From contig CADAKY010000006.1 in assembly GCA_902788575.1 (NCBI GenBank), positions 1-64,000 on the forward strand: 64,000 nucleotides of DNA, read 5' to 3'. A model generated the notes under the pieces. The model did not search any database, was not told where the DNA came from, and was given only the letters and a program-made list of their open reading frames with translations. Numbering within the stretch: position 1 is the first letter of the stretch; each line of letters starts with the position of its first letter. The stretch comes from an uncultured bacterium (GTDB taxonomy: Bacteria > Cyanobacteriota > Vampirovibrionia > Gastranaerophilales > Gastranaerophilaceae). The position numbers were made by a program, and so were the translations under genes. Positions 46,070 through 54,990 of this stretch are shown here, in pieces.

Positions 46070-46399
46070 ATGAGTGAAATTAATGGTCCAAAATTTAGTT
46101 TAAATCAAGTAAATTTCAACAGTGTGCAAAAACAACCGGCTGAAATCCCTGCTGCCGAACCGGAAGTTCAGGAACCGAAACTGAAAGATTTTGGAGACCC
46201 AAAAGCAGAAGCACTCGGACGCTCAATGTTAATCAAAGAAAGCGATACTGTAAATAACGATTTGAAGGCATTATTGGACAACCCGCATATAGCTGACAAT
46301 TCCGATAAAATGTTTGAAACAGCATTTAAAGCAGCACAAGATGCCGGTATCGCCAATCCTTATGAAGAAGCCGCAACTTTCTCTACCGGTTCCTGTTAA
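46070..46399 (+). CDS. Small lineage-type unknown protein
   Basis: A 109-residue acidic protein with a disordered-looking N terminus (PKFSLNQVNFNSVQKQPAE, a proline/glutamate stretch to about residue 45) and a helical C-terminal half (MFETAFKAAQDAGIANPYEE). No known domain or signal peptide. AGCGAGG precedes the ATG. Upstream are TAACTTTTTGTAAAG (about 46 kb) and a TAGCAAAAAAAAATTTATTCA block shared with the CheR-like gene's upstream region. Its stop shares the palindrome TTAA with the stop of the convergent next gene. Confidence 0.7.
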   Translation: MSEINGPKFSLNQVNFNSVQKQPAEIPAAEPEVQEPKLKDFGDPKAEALGRSMLIKESDTVNNDLKALLDNPHIADNSDKMFETAFKAAQDAGIANPYEEAATFSTGSC

Positions 46400-46821
46400 G
46401 TAAGATATTTGAGAACCTGCCCCATAACATACCCGAAAGGCTGTGCCAAAGGCAGAGGAACAACTGTGCCGATATATGCAAGAACCCCCGGTAAATGTGG
46501 TTTAACCCCGTTGCGATAAGCTTTTCTTGCTTTTGTTTTTACACTGCTGCCGCTTTTCCATGCCTCAGAAACATCTTTTGGCATATGTTTTACATTTATT
46601 AAATCTCTTTCTATAGGTTCTGATGCTTTTCTGAATATTGAACCGTAAATTGAAAATTCTTGTATAAGCGGATTTTGCCTTGCCAGTTGAGCACGGCGCA
46701 TGCCGGCTGTTGTCCCATTAGTCATAATATCTGCATGGAAAGAACGAGCATCATTGTACATGGAAGAAAGTCTTCCGCCAATTGTTCTAATTCCCGATAC
46801 AAATTTTTCCGCCGCAGGCAT
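46396..46821 (-). CDS. Unknown 141-residue protein
   Basis: A basic protein with no recognised family. The N-terminal part is helical (AAEKFVSGIRTIGGRLSSMY), the middle is charged (SVKTKARKAYRNG), and the C terminus is hydrophobic and proline-rich (LPGVLAYIGTVVPLPLAQPF), possibly membrane associated. The frame continues upstream to 46884, but AAGGGGA at good distance marks the ATG at 46821. It converges on the 46070 gene with overlapping stops. Its pattern of helix plus hydrophobic tail resembles the C terminus of the 62682 gene product (VIPFIIANII). Confidence 0.65.
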   Translation of the reverse strand: MPAAEKFVSGIRTIGGRLSSMYNDARSFHADIMTNGTTAGMRRAQLARQNPLIQEFSIYGSIFRKASEPIERDLINVKHMPKDVSEAWKSGSSVKTKARKAYRNGVKPHLPGVLAYIGTVVPLPLAQPFGYVMGQVLKYLT

Positions 46822-46916
46822 ATCAGTTCCCCTTTTCTCTACATATATAAAGTATTTTTCTCTTAAAAAATTGCCTAATTGCAAAAAATAACAATATTAA
46901 AATGAAACATCTGTAA

Positions 46917-46922
46917 TATAAT
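46917..46922 (+). promoter_or_regulatory. -10 box of the PHP phosphoesterase gene
   Basis: TATAAT six bases before the ATG at 46929; no SD. Confidence 0.6.
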
Positions 46923-46928
46923 GTAAAT

Positions 46929-47771
46929 ATGCCAAGTTTTGATTTACATTTACATACAAATAACTCCGACGGAAGCGATTCTGTAAAAGAATTAATAGAA
47001 AAAGTTACACTAGCCGGAATTGATATTTTTTCCATAACTGATCATGATACGATTGATGGTGCAATAGATGCATCCGCTCTGATTCCGGAAGGGAAAAAGT
47101 TTATTCTCGGGGTTGAATTAACCTGCAAAGCTCGTGATATAAAATGTCACATTTTAGGCTACGGATATAATCCGAAAAATCATGAACTGCATGAATTAAT
47201 TAAGCGCGGCAAAGTCTTGAGAAGACAAAAGCTTGAAACAAGAATTAAATATCTGAAAGAAGTCTGGAATATAGAACTTACACAGGAAGAGTTAAATTGG
47301 CTGTATTCCAGAAACAGTGTAGTTAAAACTCATTTTGCAAATATACTTGTCGCAAGGGGACTCGCAAGTGACAATGTTTCTGCCATGGCAAAATATTTGG
47401 ACGGATGTAAAACCGGAAATACAAGATTTGACGGAGAAGAAGCGATAACAATTATAAAAAATACAGGTGGAATTCCTGTTTGGGCACACCCTCTCGGGGG
47501 AGAAGGCGAAACTCATTTAACAGAAACAGAATTTTTGCCTAAGCTTGAAACAATGATTGATTGCGGGATTCAGGGATTGGAATGTTATTACTCACGATAT
47601 TCTATAGAAGAAACAAAATTTCTTTTAAAATGTGCAGAAAACCACAACCTTATAATAACGGGCGGAAGCGACTACCATGGAACCAACAAATCTGTTCCTC
47701 TCGGCAGATTAAATACTTCCGATATTAAAATTGATTCAAAAGAGATTACTCTTTTGCAGGCGGTACAATAA
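46929..47771 (+). CDS. PHP-domain phosphoesterase (TrpH/YciV type)
   Basis: A 280-residue metal-dependent phosphoesterase. PHP motifs are present: HLHTNNSDGSDS (residues 6-17), ITDHDTIDG near 37-45, GVELTC, WAHPLGG near 190, and GGSDYHG near 248. Related enzymes remove 5'-nucleotides from short RNA or cleave 3',5'-nucleoside bisphosphates (RNase AM). The start is leaderless-type with TATAAT six bases upstream. The 3' end overlaps the convergent glycosyltransferase gene by 26 bases. Confidence 0.9.
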   Translation: MPSFDLHLHTNNSDGSDSVKELIEKVTLAGIDIFSITDHDTIDGAIDASALIPEGKKFILGVELTCKARDIKCHILGYGYNPKNHELHELIKRGKVLRRQKLETRIKYLKEVWNIELTQEELNWLYSRNSVVKTHFANILVARGLASDNVSAMAKYLDGCKTGNTRFDGEEAITIIKNTGGIPVWAHPLGGEGETHLTETEFLPKLETMIDCGIQGLECYYSRYSIEETKFLLKCAENHNLIITGGSDYHGTNKSVPLGRLNTSDIKIDSKEITLLQAVQ

Positions 47772-49233
47772 CATAGAAAAATTCATATTCTTTAGTTTTG
47801 CCAAGCTTGTTTTTAATTTCAAATTTATATGGTTTCGGAACAATTTTGTAATCTTTTGGTAATAAAGTTACGATTTCTGTCGTATAATCAGACGCATTTT
47901 CCGCAGTTTTACCAAGAATTATGGCGCCTGATTTTAATACATCTTCATGGTTAATCCAAGGATTTTTATGCCCGAATGTCTCTAAAATAACTGTAGGATG
48001 ATGTTTGTTGTATAGCCTGAATTGAAAAACATAATCTATATGCCCGCCCACATATTTTAACGGAGCATTTTTTGTTTCCTTCGACCAAATTATGTCAAAA
48101 TTTTTCATAATTTCTTCTTTCGGATACGACAGAACTCGTTTTGTCTGAAGCTCCATAAAAATGAACATTCCGACAAGCCACAAAAACATTGATACATACA
48201 TCATTTTCACAAAAAATTTAAAACTGTCTTTGTTAAATTTAACAGGGAAAAAGTAAAAAAGAACAATTCCCATAAAACTTACCATTATTGAACCCCAAAT
48301 CCCCTGAATTCTGCTTTCTGTAAAAAGTGCCATACTGCCTTGCGCCAAAATCGGGACAAAACAAACAGATAAAAGAAAGACTTTATCCGAAAAACTTCCT
48401 GCTCTGTTTTTGAATTCAATATTTTTTGCCTGCAGTGCAAGAAACACGTACAAAACAATACACACAATGACAGAACAAATTTGGTCAAGCAAAAATTTTA
48501 TCGGAAAAACTACCCTTCCGAACCTTACAAGAAAATTTGGCGTATTATGCGCACCGATTGATGTTCTGCCGGTCATATATATAAAAGAAAAAAAGTCATT
48601 TTGAAAAAGCCAAATTATATGCGGAAGAATTACCAAAAAACCGGTAAAAACAGAAACGTACATTCCTTTTTGCCGAAATTGTTTTCTGTCACAGACAATT
48701 AAGTATATAAACAACGCTGCAAATAAAAAAACGACCTGATATTTGGCAAGGAAACCCAATCCGGATAAAACACCAAATAACATCCAGTCTTTAATTCGAT
48801 TTTCTTTAACCGATTTATGAAAATAATAAACAATCATCGGCCAAAGACACATCGACAAAAAATTACAGTTAAAATTATCTATTAATACAATATAAGTATA
48901 ATAATAGCAGGCTGTAATAACCATAGAAGAACACATCGCCTTGTTTTCATCCATAAATCTGCGGGCAAGTTTATATACAAAAATTAAACCAATAACAATA
49001 CAAACCTGTCCTAAAATATATGCGGCAATATTGTGTTCACCCAGCAAATTATATGCTCCCGCCATCAACCATCCTGAAAGAGGCGGATGTTTGTTTGTAC
49101 CAAAACTTATCAACTCACCCCACGAAATTGCCTCCATTGAATCTATGCTTATCACTGTCCTTAAACACTGAATCAATGTCCACAAAATTGCATTGATAAA
49201 TAAAAATATATAAAATAATTGTTTATTTTTCAT
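47746..49233 (-). CDS. Membrane glycosyltransferase, ArnT/PMT (GT39-like)
   Basis: A 495-residue multi-pass inner-membrane protein resembling lipid-phosphate-sugar dependent transferases. The acidic pair in ISIDSMEAISWGE and the following GTNKHPPLSGWL near 50-56 match the first periplasmic loop of PMT_2/ArnT enzymes. About ten hydrophobic helices follow, then a C-terminal periplasmic domain (about 370-495). It probably glycosylates lipid A, polysaccharide or protein. GGAGGAG precedes the ATG, 19 bases after an XRE regulator gene on the same strand, with which it likely forms an operon. Confidence 0.88.
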   Translation of the reverse strand: MKNKQLFYIFLFINAILWTLIQCLRTVISIDSMEAISWGELISFGTNKHPPLSGWLMAGAYNLLGEHNIAAYILGQVCIVIGLIFVYKLARRFMDENKAMCSSMVITACYYYTYIVLIDNFNCNFLSMCLWPMIVYYFHKSVKENRIKDWMLFGVLSGLGFLAKYQVVFLFAALFIYLIVCDRKQFRQKGMYVSVFTGFLVILPHIIWLFQNDFFSFIYMTGRTSIGAHNTPNFLVRFGRVVFPIKFLLDQICSVIVCIVLYVFLALQAKNIEFKNRAGSFSDKVFLLSVCFVPILAQGSMALFTESRIQGIWGSIMVSFMGIVLFYFFPVKFNKDSFKFFVKMMYVSMFLWLVGMFIFMELQTKRVLSYPKEEIMKNFDIIWSKETKNAPLKYVGGHIDYVFQFRLYNKHHPTVILETFGHKNPWINHEDVLKSGAIILGKTAENASDYTTEIVTLLPKDYKIVPKPYKFEIKNKLGKTKEYEFFYVIVPPAKE

Positions 49234-49252
49234 TTTCGACTTCTCCTCCGCA

Positions 49253-49570
49253 TTACAGAAATTCTTTTATAAATTTTGAAAGTTTTTTTAACTTTTCAGC
49301 AGACATTTTTTTAATGCATTCTGACAATTCTTTCTGAATTTTTTCAGTATTTTCATCCGCTTCAAAATCAAAAAAATCCTTTATTTCAACATTCAATGCA
49401 TCAGCAAGTTTTGTCAGATTTTCAAAACTTGTAAAATAATAACCTGTCTCAATTCTGCTTATTGTCTGATAATCAACATCTATTATTTCCGCAAGCTGCT
49501 CCTGCGTAAGTCTTCTCTTTTTTCGAAATTCCTTAATCTTTTGTCCAAAAAGTTTGATTTTAGATTCCAT
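49253..49570 (-). CDS. XRE-family transcriptional regulator
   Basis: A 105-residue protein with an N-terminal Cro/C1 HTH (IKEFRKKRRLTQEQLAEIID, then VDYQTISRIETGYYFTSFEN) and a lysine/glutamate-rich C-terminal helix. The frame opens at 49588, but GAGGAG before the ATG at 49570 gives the start. It lies just upstream of the GT39-like gene, so it may regulate surface glycosylation and itself. An inverted repeat ACATATAA/TTATATGT (49669-49711) in the divergent gap is a possible operator. Confidence 0.85.
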   Translation of the reverse strand: MESKIKLFGQKIKEFRKKRRLTQEQLAEIIDVDYQTISRIETGYYFTSFENLTKLADALNVEIKDFFDFEADENTEKIQKELSECIKKMSAEKLKKLSKFIKEFL

Positions 49571-49757
49571 AAAAGCTCCTCTTTTCATCCCCTGCTTTTG
49601 TTTCGTAATCCTCGTTAATTTTATGTAATAAGCAGGTTATAATTAATGTAGTAAAATGTTATATTTACACATATAAATCGACTTTTTACTTATTAAATTA
49701 ACGTTATATGTATATCCATTTGGGCAAATTGTACGTTTAGTGTTGTAAAAAGAAATC

Positions 49758-49786
49758 TTGACAAATCATAAATGCTAATTTATTTT
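49758..49786 (+). promoter_or_regulatory. Promoter of the 49810 lipoprotein gene
   Basis: Perfect TTGACA (49758-49763), 17-base spacer, TATTTT (49781-49786), followed by a short leader with AAGGAG. Confidence 0.6.
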
Positions 49787-49809
49787 CTTTATAGATAAGG
49801 AGTAAGATA

Positions 49810-50916
49810 ATGAAAATTAAATTATTTATATGCACTTTTTGGGTAATGGTTTTTACTGCCACCGTATCTGTAAGTGCTTGCCACTTCAAGTTTTGGGGAA
49901 AGAAAAATGTTGAAAAACCTGTAATAGAGGAAAAAATAACTCAATCCAAAGAAACCGAAAAAAAAGACTTGGAAATTCTGGCGGCAATGGATTCAAAATC
50001 ATCTGCCGTAAATCAGGTTTGGGTCGGAACTTTTCAGCTTTTATGGAATGATTTAATTGATGAAATAATTAAACATCCTATAGAATTTGTCGGATATAAA
50101 TCTTTAATGGCAGAAAGTCTTAATAAAAAAGCATTTACGATTGATGAACTTTCTGACGCTGCTTATTATAAGAAATGGGGGCTTGTTTCAGCAGATTTAA
50201 AAAATGAAATAGAAAAAGGAATAAAAGATAAGTTTAATGAAACCAGTGACGTATTGGACAGTATTGATTGGACACCCGCACCTGAAAAATATCTGCTTTA
50301 TGCAATGCTTAAAAAAGATTTTGAATACATAAAACCTTTTGATAAACTTGAGGATGGTGATTTTAAAGGCAGTGACGAACCGGTTAAGTATTTCGGAGTA
50401 GACAGGAATACCAAATATGATGTCAGAAATTCTGTCGGTGTAATGTTTTATAATAATTCAAGCGATTACGCCGTAAGCTTGGAGTCAAAACAGGGTGATA
50501 TTGTTTATTTATACCGAACGAATGATGATAAAACATTAAGCGAATATTATCGCGATATGAATGATAAAAGCGCCGCGTATAATGGCAGTATACGTCTGAA
50601 AGAGCGTGATAGGTTTAAAGCGCCTGTTATTGATTTTAAAGCCGAAACATCCTTTCCGGAATTGTGTAATAAACTGATTAAGAATTCAGATTTTATAATT
50701 TCTCAAGCAATAGAAACCATAAAATTTAAGATGGATGAAACGGGTGTAAAGCTAAAATCGGAGGCAGCAATTGTTGTAGGTTGTACAGCTCTCCCGATGC
50801 CTGTTGAAGAGCCAAGGTATTTTTATTTCAATGATAAATATGTGATATTTATAAAAGAAAAAAATAAAGAGCCTTATTTTGCAATGAAAGTTGCGGATGC
50901 AAAAAAATTGCAATAA
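49810..50916 (+). CDS. Probable lipoprotein of unknown function
   Basis: A 368-residue exported protein. The N-terminal signal ends in VSAC (Cys24), a plausible lipobox. A charged linker with many lysines and glutamates follows (about 30-55), then a soluble domain with MDSKSSAVNQVWVGTFQLLWNDLIDEII near 65-90. That pattern, and DFKAETSFPELCNKLI and AAIVVGCTALPMPVEEPRYFYFNDKY further on, loosely recall serpin-like or other unassigned exported proteins; no family is certain. AAGGAG and a TTGACA promoter precede it. Function unknown. Confidence 0.7.
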   Translation: MKIKLFICTFWVMVFTATVSVSACHFKFWGKKNVEKPVIEEKITQSKETEKKDLEILAAMDSKSSAVNQVWVGTFQLLWNDLIDEIIKHPIEFVGYKSLMAESLNKKAFTIDELSDAAYYKKWGLVSADLKNEIEKGIKDKFNETSDVLDSIDWTPAPEKYLLYAMLKKDFEYIKPFDKLEDGDFKGSDEPVKYFGVDRNTKYDVRNSVGVMFYNNSSDYAVSLESKQGDIVYLYRTNDDKTLSEYYRDMNDKSAAYNGSIRLKERDRFKAPVIDFKAETSFPELCNKLIKNSDFIISQAIETIKFKMDETGVKLKSEAAIVVGCTALPMPVEEPRYFYFNDKYVIFIKEKNKEPYFAMKVADAKKLQ

Positions 50917-50937
50917 AATACAAAGTTTTATAAAAAC

Positions 50938-51399
50938 CTATGCTCTTATTTTCTTATGCTCTTCCAGATAGTTTTCCAGTATCTCTACAGAATCACCTAC
51001 AAGCTCAACACATGGTCTTTTTTTGTAATAAGTTTCTGTTCGTTCGCTGGGTGTTGGTGAGGTTGAACTTTCTACACCGTTAAGAAGTTCACGACAAATA
51101 ATACTTCCGTTTTTATCTTTAAATCTTTTTGCGAGCTCTTGGATGCGTTTATAGTGTTCACCTTTTTCTGAGGCAGAATCACTTGAAGATGCGCATGCAA
51201 GCCCCGCCGCCATAAACATGCCGCTAACCGTTCCGCAGACTTCTCTCATTCTTCCCATTCCGCCTCCGAAGGAAGATGCTATTTTCATTGCCGTTTCAAA
51301 ATCCAAGCCCAGTTCTTCACAGAATACTCCCAAAACAGCCTGTGAACAATTGTATCCGGATTTAAATAATTCTTTTGCTTTTTCAACTTTTTCGCTCAT
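50938..51399 (-). CDS. C_GCAxxG_C_C family protein
   Basis: A 153-residue member of the redox-type C_GCAxxG_C_C family. The motif runs YNCSQAVLGVFCEELG (residues 15-30), FGGGMGRMREVCGTVSGMFMA (44-64), IICRELL near 105 and RPCVELV near 130. The conserved cysteines suggest metal or cluster binding, but the function of the family is not established. AAAGG precedes the ATG, which lies 17 bases inside the end of the upstream EamA gene, so the two are translationally coupled. Confidence 0.9.
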   Translation of the reverse strand: MSEKVEKAKELFKSGYNCSQAVLGVFCEELGLDFETAMKIASSFGGGMGRMREVCGTVSGMFMAAGLACASSSDSASEKGEHYKRIQELAKRFKDKNGSIICRELLNGVESSTSPTPSERTETYYKKRPCVELVGDSVEILENYLEEHKKIRA

Positions 51400-52288
51400 T
51401 AATTATGCCTTTCAATTTATCATGCAATATTATTAAACTTATACCTGAGAAAATTAATATAATACCTAAAATTTTATAAAAATTCAATACTTCATTAAAA
51501 AACACCGTTCCGATAAACAAAGCCGTTAAAGGTTCAAGAACCCCAAGAATTGCGGTTGTTGTAGAACCGATTAATTTTATTGCAATATTTACGGTTTCCA
51601 ATGAAATTATTGTAGGAAAAAGGGCAAGCCCGAGTGAACAGAATACAAGTTTCCAGCTATTCAAAGGTTCCAAAACCGTACAAAACTTCAAATTCCAAAT
51701 AAAAACGCACAGTCCCAAAAGCATTACGTAAAAGCTTAATTTGTCATATTTTATATGCTTAATTGGTGCAAAATTTTTAACCAAAACAATATAAATAGCA
51801 TAAACAAGCGCCGATAAAAAAACATAGATTATACCTGTTTTATTTAATTGTCCATGAATTCCGCCGTTAAGGATGAAAACTCCTGACAGCGCAATCAACA
51901 TTGAAAAAAGCATTGTTTTTGTAAATTTTTCTTTAAAAAATACTGTTGAAATAACCGCAACCAAAGCCGGATATATAAATAAAAGAGTGCAGGCAATTCC
52001 GGACGGAATATATTTAAAGGATTCAAACAGGGTAACAGACGAGAGCGCGAAAAGAATTGCCAATAAAAAAAGAGCAAAAAATTCTTTCACTGTAATTCTG
52101 AAAGATATTTTTTTAACATACTTCAACCAAATTCCGTAAATTATTACAGCAAAAAAATATCTGTAAAAAAGTACAGAATTGACTCCCATTCCCAAATTGT
52201 ACATAGGCAGTGCAAAAAGAGGATTTGTGCCGTAACTTACAGAAGCAATTATTCCGTTAAACAGACCTTTTGTTTTATATTTTATCAT
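51383..52288 (-). CDS. EamA/DMT-family transporter
   Basis: A 301-residue drug/metabolite-type permease with ten predicted helices in two repeats of five; each repeat ends with the family pattern (KYIPSGIACTLLFIYPALVAV and STTTAILGVLEPLTALFIG). Family members export amino acids or metabolites. GATAAT lies six bases before the ATG with no SD, a leaderless-type start. It is divergent from the CstA-like gene and overlaps the following C_GCAxxG gene. Substrate unknown. Confidence 0.9.
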   Translation of the reverse strand: MIKYKTKGLFNGIIASVSYGTNPLFALPMYNLGMGVNSVLFYRYFFAVIIYGIWLKYVKKISFRITVKEFFALFLLAILFALSSVTLFESFKYIPSGIACTLLFIYPALVAVISTVFFKEKFTKTMLFSMLIALSGVFILNGGIHGQLNKTGIIYVFLSALVYAIYIVLVKNFAPIKHIKYDKLSFYVMLLGLCVFIWNLKFCTVLEPLNSWKLVFCSLGLALFPTIISLETVNIAIKLIGSTTTAILGVLEPLTALFIGTVFFNEVLNFYKILGIILIFSGISLIILHDKLKGIINERKS

Positions 52289-52294
52289 TACAAC

Positions 52295-52338
52295 ATTATC
52301 GTATAAAAATGGCTTTTTTGTAATTACCGGTGTATAAT
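52295..52338. promoter_or_regulatory. Back-to-back leaderless promoters
   Basis: GATAAT on the minus strand (52295-52300) lies six bases before the EamA start; TATAAT on the plus strand (52333-52338) lies six bases before the CstA-like start. The two genes share a 56-base gap with no SD for either. Confidence 0.6.
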
Positions 52339-52344
52339 TTCGGT

Positions 52345-53778
52345 ATGGCTACATTTATTTTTGGAATATTAATTTTATTAATCGGTTATATTTTTTATTC
52401 AAGATATATAGACCGGCTGTTTTCTCCCAGTGATGAAAAAACTCCTGCAAATTCAATGCAGGACGGTGTTGATTTTGTACCGATTTCTAAGGGAAGAAAC
52501 GCACTTATACATCTTTTAAACATCGCCGGAATGGGCCCGATTATCGGCGCAATTCAGGGAATACTATTTGGACCTATAGCTTTTATATTAATTCCGCTGG
52601 GATGTATTTTGGCTGGCGGAGTGCACGATTATTGCGCAGGTATGCTTTCAATAAGAAATAACGGTGCTCAGATAACCGGACTAATTGAAAAATATTTGGG
52701 AAAAAACGCATTCAAAATATTTATGGTTATAGTATCCGTTATGCTCTTACTTCTCGGAACAGTTTTTGTATATACAGCCGGAGATCTTTTTGTAGAAAGA
52801 TTCTTTGGTGTGAAAGATTTTGTAATCACAAATCCGCTTGTTATTGGAACGTATTGTGTAATTTTGTTATACTTTATTGTCGCAACGCTGTTTCCGATAG
52901 ATAAAATTATCGGAAAATTCTATCCTGTTTTGGGATTGATGTTAATATTGGGAACAGGCATGATTCTGGTTGGATTCTTTATACACGGGGTTAATCTGGA
53001 GAATTTTACATTAGAAAAATTTAACCTTCATCCGCAGAACCTTCCTTTAATTCCGATGTTTTTTATGACCGTAAGCTGCGGGCTTTTATCAGGATTCCAT
53101 TCGACTCAGGCAACAATAATATCCAGAACCGTAAACCATGAAAAAGACAGCAGAGTTATTTTCTACGGCATGATGTGCCTTGAATCTCTTATTGCAATAA
53201 TTTGGGCTGCAGCAGCAATGGATGTATACAGCCTTAATCTTGTTCCTCAAAATATCATAGGAACAGTGAATGTAGTAAACATAATTGCAAATAAGTTTGT
53301 TCCTCTGAACCTTGCCTGCCTTGTAACAATCGCAATAATTATCCTTCCGATAACATCAGGTGATACTGCACTGAGAGGTTTAAGAATCACTATTGCAGAT
53401 GCTTTAAATCTTGAACAAAAAAAGATTATTAACAGGTTAATTATCTCTGTTCCGATAGTTATTTGTGTTTTATCAATTCTTTTTTGGGCAAAAACAAATG
53501 CAGGAAGCTTTGGACTGATTTGGAGATATTTTACATTCTTTAATCAATTAATAGCAATTCCTGTTCTTTTATGCGGGACAATATATCTGGCAAAAATAAA
53601 GAAAAACTATTTAGTAACACTTATTCCCGCGCTGTTTTACGTATTTATCACAATGTCGTTTATATTCAGTGAAAAAATCGGGTTTAATCTTTCCTTAAAA
53701 GTGGCAGAAACAGTCGGAATCTTTATAACACTGCTTATTTTGATTTTTGTATACAAAAAACTCCATTCTCAAAAATAA
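52345..53778 (+). CDS. cstA: CstA-family carbon starvation/peptide-pyruvate transporter
   Basis: A 477-residue, short-form CstA protein with about 13 membrane helices. The signature GIAGMGPIIGAIQG-like NIAGMGPIIGAIQG, GGVHDYCAGMLSIRNNG, SGFHSTQATIISRTV and ITSGDTALRG are present. CstA proteins take up pyruvate or peptides. The frame opens at a GTG (52330), but that lies before the -10 box; TATAAT (52333-52338) sits six bases before the ATG at 52345, which is preferred. No sensor genes are adjacent. Confidence 0.9.
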   Translation: MATFIFGILILLIGYIFYSRYIDRLFSPSDEKTPANSMQDGVDFVPISKGRNALIHLLNIAGMGPIIGAIQGILFGPIAFILIPLGCILAGGVHDYCAGMLSIRNNGAQITGLIEKYLGKNAFKIFMVIVSVMLLLLGTVFVYTAGDLFVERFFGVKDFVITNPLVIGTYCVILLYFIVATLFPIDKIIGKFYPVLGLMLILGTGMILVGFFIHGVNLENFTLEKFNLHPQNLPLIPMFFMTVSCGLLSGFHSTQATIISRTVNHEKDSRVIFYGMMCLESLIAIIWAAAAMDVYSLNLVPQNIIGTVNVVNIIANKFVPLNLACLVTIAIIILPITSGDTALRGLRITIADALNLEQKKIINRLIISVPIVICVLSILFWAKTNAGSFGLIWRYFTFFNQLIAIPVLLCGTIYLAKIKKNYLVTLIPALFYVFITMSFIFSEKIGFNLSLKVAETVGIFITLLILIFVYKKLHSQK

Positions 53779-53810
53779 ACACTGCACCCTATGTTGTTCA
53801 GCAAACTGAA

Positions 53811-53836
53811 ATGCTTGGCAAACACTTGACAAGCAT
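53811..53836. promoter_or_regulatory. Candidate operator over a -35 box
   Basis: Inverted repeat ATGCTTG (53811-53817) and CAAGCAT (53830-53836) with a 12-base spacer. The right arm overlaps the TTGACA of the promoter at 53826, so a bound regulator would block it. Confidence 0.4.
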
Positions 53837-53854
53837 GGCACAATATGGTATAAA
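53826..53854 (+). promoter_or_regulatory. Strong promoter of a short transcript
   Basis: TTGACA (53826-53831), exactly 17 bases, TATAAA (53849-53854) with TGG before it. Transcription should begin near 53861. Confidence 0.75.
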
Positions 53855-53860
53855 GTTAGT

Positions 53861-53912
53861 GGGGTAAATGTATATTTTTGAGTCTTGCACATTCTGCAAG
53901 ACTTTCTTTTTT
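53861..53912 (+). ncRNA. Predicted ~50-nt terminated RNA or attenuator
   Basis: Starts at the promoter above and ends at a terminator made of AGTCTTGCA (53881-53889) and TGCAAGACT (53895-53903) followed by TTCTTTTTT. The UbiA-like gene begins 17 bases later with its own extended -10. It could be a small RNA or a premature-termination leader. Confidence 0.5.
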
Positions 53913-53928
53913 GTGATAGGATAATTAT

Positions 53929-54912
53929 ATGCTGACTAAGGTTACAACAATATTAGAGTGTTCGAGAGTTTTTTCATTACCAATGACAATTATGTCATGG
54001 CTTGTAGTTTTTACATTCGGAGTTCTTAGCTCCGGAAACATCTGGTATGGAATACTTGCTCTTGCGGGAATTTCATTTGCACATTTGGGAACAAATGTTT
54101 TAGATGATTATATAGACTATCTGCATTTAATTAAGCAGGTGGGATTTGACAGAAGAGAGTACCTTAAAAATTCCCAAAAAACAAAATGCAGATATCTGAT
54201 TTCCGGAATTATGAGCGAATTACAGGTTAAGATTGTTATTCTTGTATATTTTGCTCTTTCAGGCTTAATCGGATTATTCTTTTATTTAAAATGCGGCAAA
54301 CCGGTATTATATTTTGCTCTGCTGGGCGGTGTAATCGGACTTGTATATTCTTTTATGTCAAGGGTTAAACTCTCAGAAATTGCTGTAGGACTTGCCTACG
54401 GACCGGCTTTATTCGGCGGAGTGTATTATGTTATGACAAATACAATTATTCCGGAAGTATTTATACTTTCACTCCCCACAATGTTTATGACAATAATACT
54501 AATCTATATCCATACCGTGATGGATTTTGACTTTGATATAAACGAAAACCACAAAACTATCGCAAATTCTTTTGATTCTCAGCTTGATTCATTGGTTGTA
54601 TTAAAAGCATTGCTGATTCTTGCGTATTTATCAACTATTTTAATTTGTATTTTTGATATTTCTGACTGGCAGGTATTCCTGACTATTCTGACAATTCCGC
54701 TTGCTGTTGATATGTATAAATCAATGGAAACTTTTTCCGTCGAGCCGGAATCAATACCTGAGCATAAATGGTACCACTTTCCTATGGAAAATATGAGACG
54801 GTTCAAAAAAATGGGAGCGGAAGCATTTATGGTCAGAATGTACCAGTCAAGGAATTTAATGGGATATTTTTCATTAATTCTTGCTATTGGATTAATTCTT
54901 GCAGAAATCTAA
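53929..54912 (+). CDS. UbiA-family prenyltransferase (MenA-like)
   Basis: A 327-residue membrane enzyme with about eight helices. The first aspartate motif is NVLDDYIDY near residue 60 and the second DFDFDINENHKTIANS near 203. It probably attaches a polyprenyl chain to an aromatic acceptor, as in quinone synthesis, or acts on a related lipid. The C-terminal extension (PEHKWYHFPMENMRRFKKMG) is not typical of MenA. TGA-TAGGAT lies six bases before the ATG. No other menaquinone genes are nearby. Confidence 0.85.
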   Translation: MLTKVTTILECSRVFSLPMTIMSWLVVFTFGVLSSGNIWYGILALAGISFAHLGTNVLDDYIDYLHLIKQVGFDRREYLKNSQKTKCRYLISGIMSELQVKIVILVYFALSGLIGLFFYLKCGKPVLYFALLGGVIGLVYSFMSRVKLSEIAVGLAYGPALFGGVYYVMTNTIIPEVFILSLPTMFMTIILIYIHTVMDFDFDINENHKTIANSFDSQLDSLVVLKALLILAYLSTILICIFDISDWQVFLTILTIPLAVDMYKSMETFSVEPESIPEHKWYHFPMENMRRFKKMGAEAFMVRMYQSRNLMGYFSLILAIGLILAEI

Positions 54913-54990
54913 CATCAAGATTATATAAAGATGATGAAAAAGTATGGTACACTTATAATGTGGAAGAGGTACAAAATTTAGGAGGGAAAT

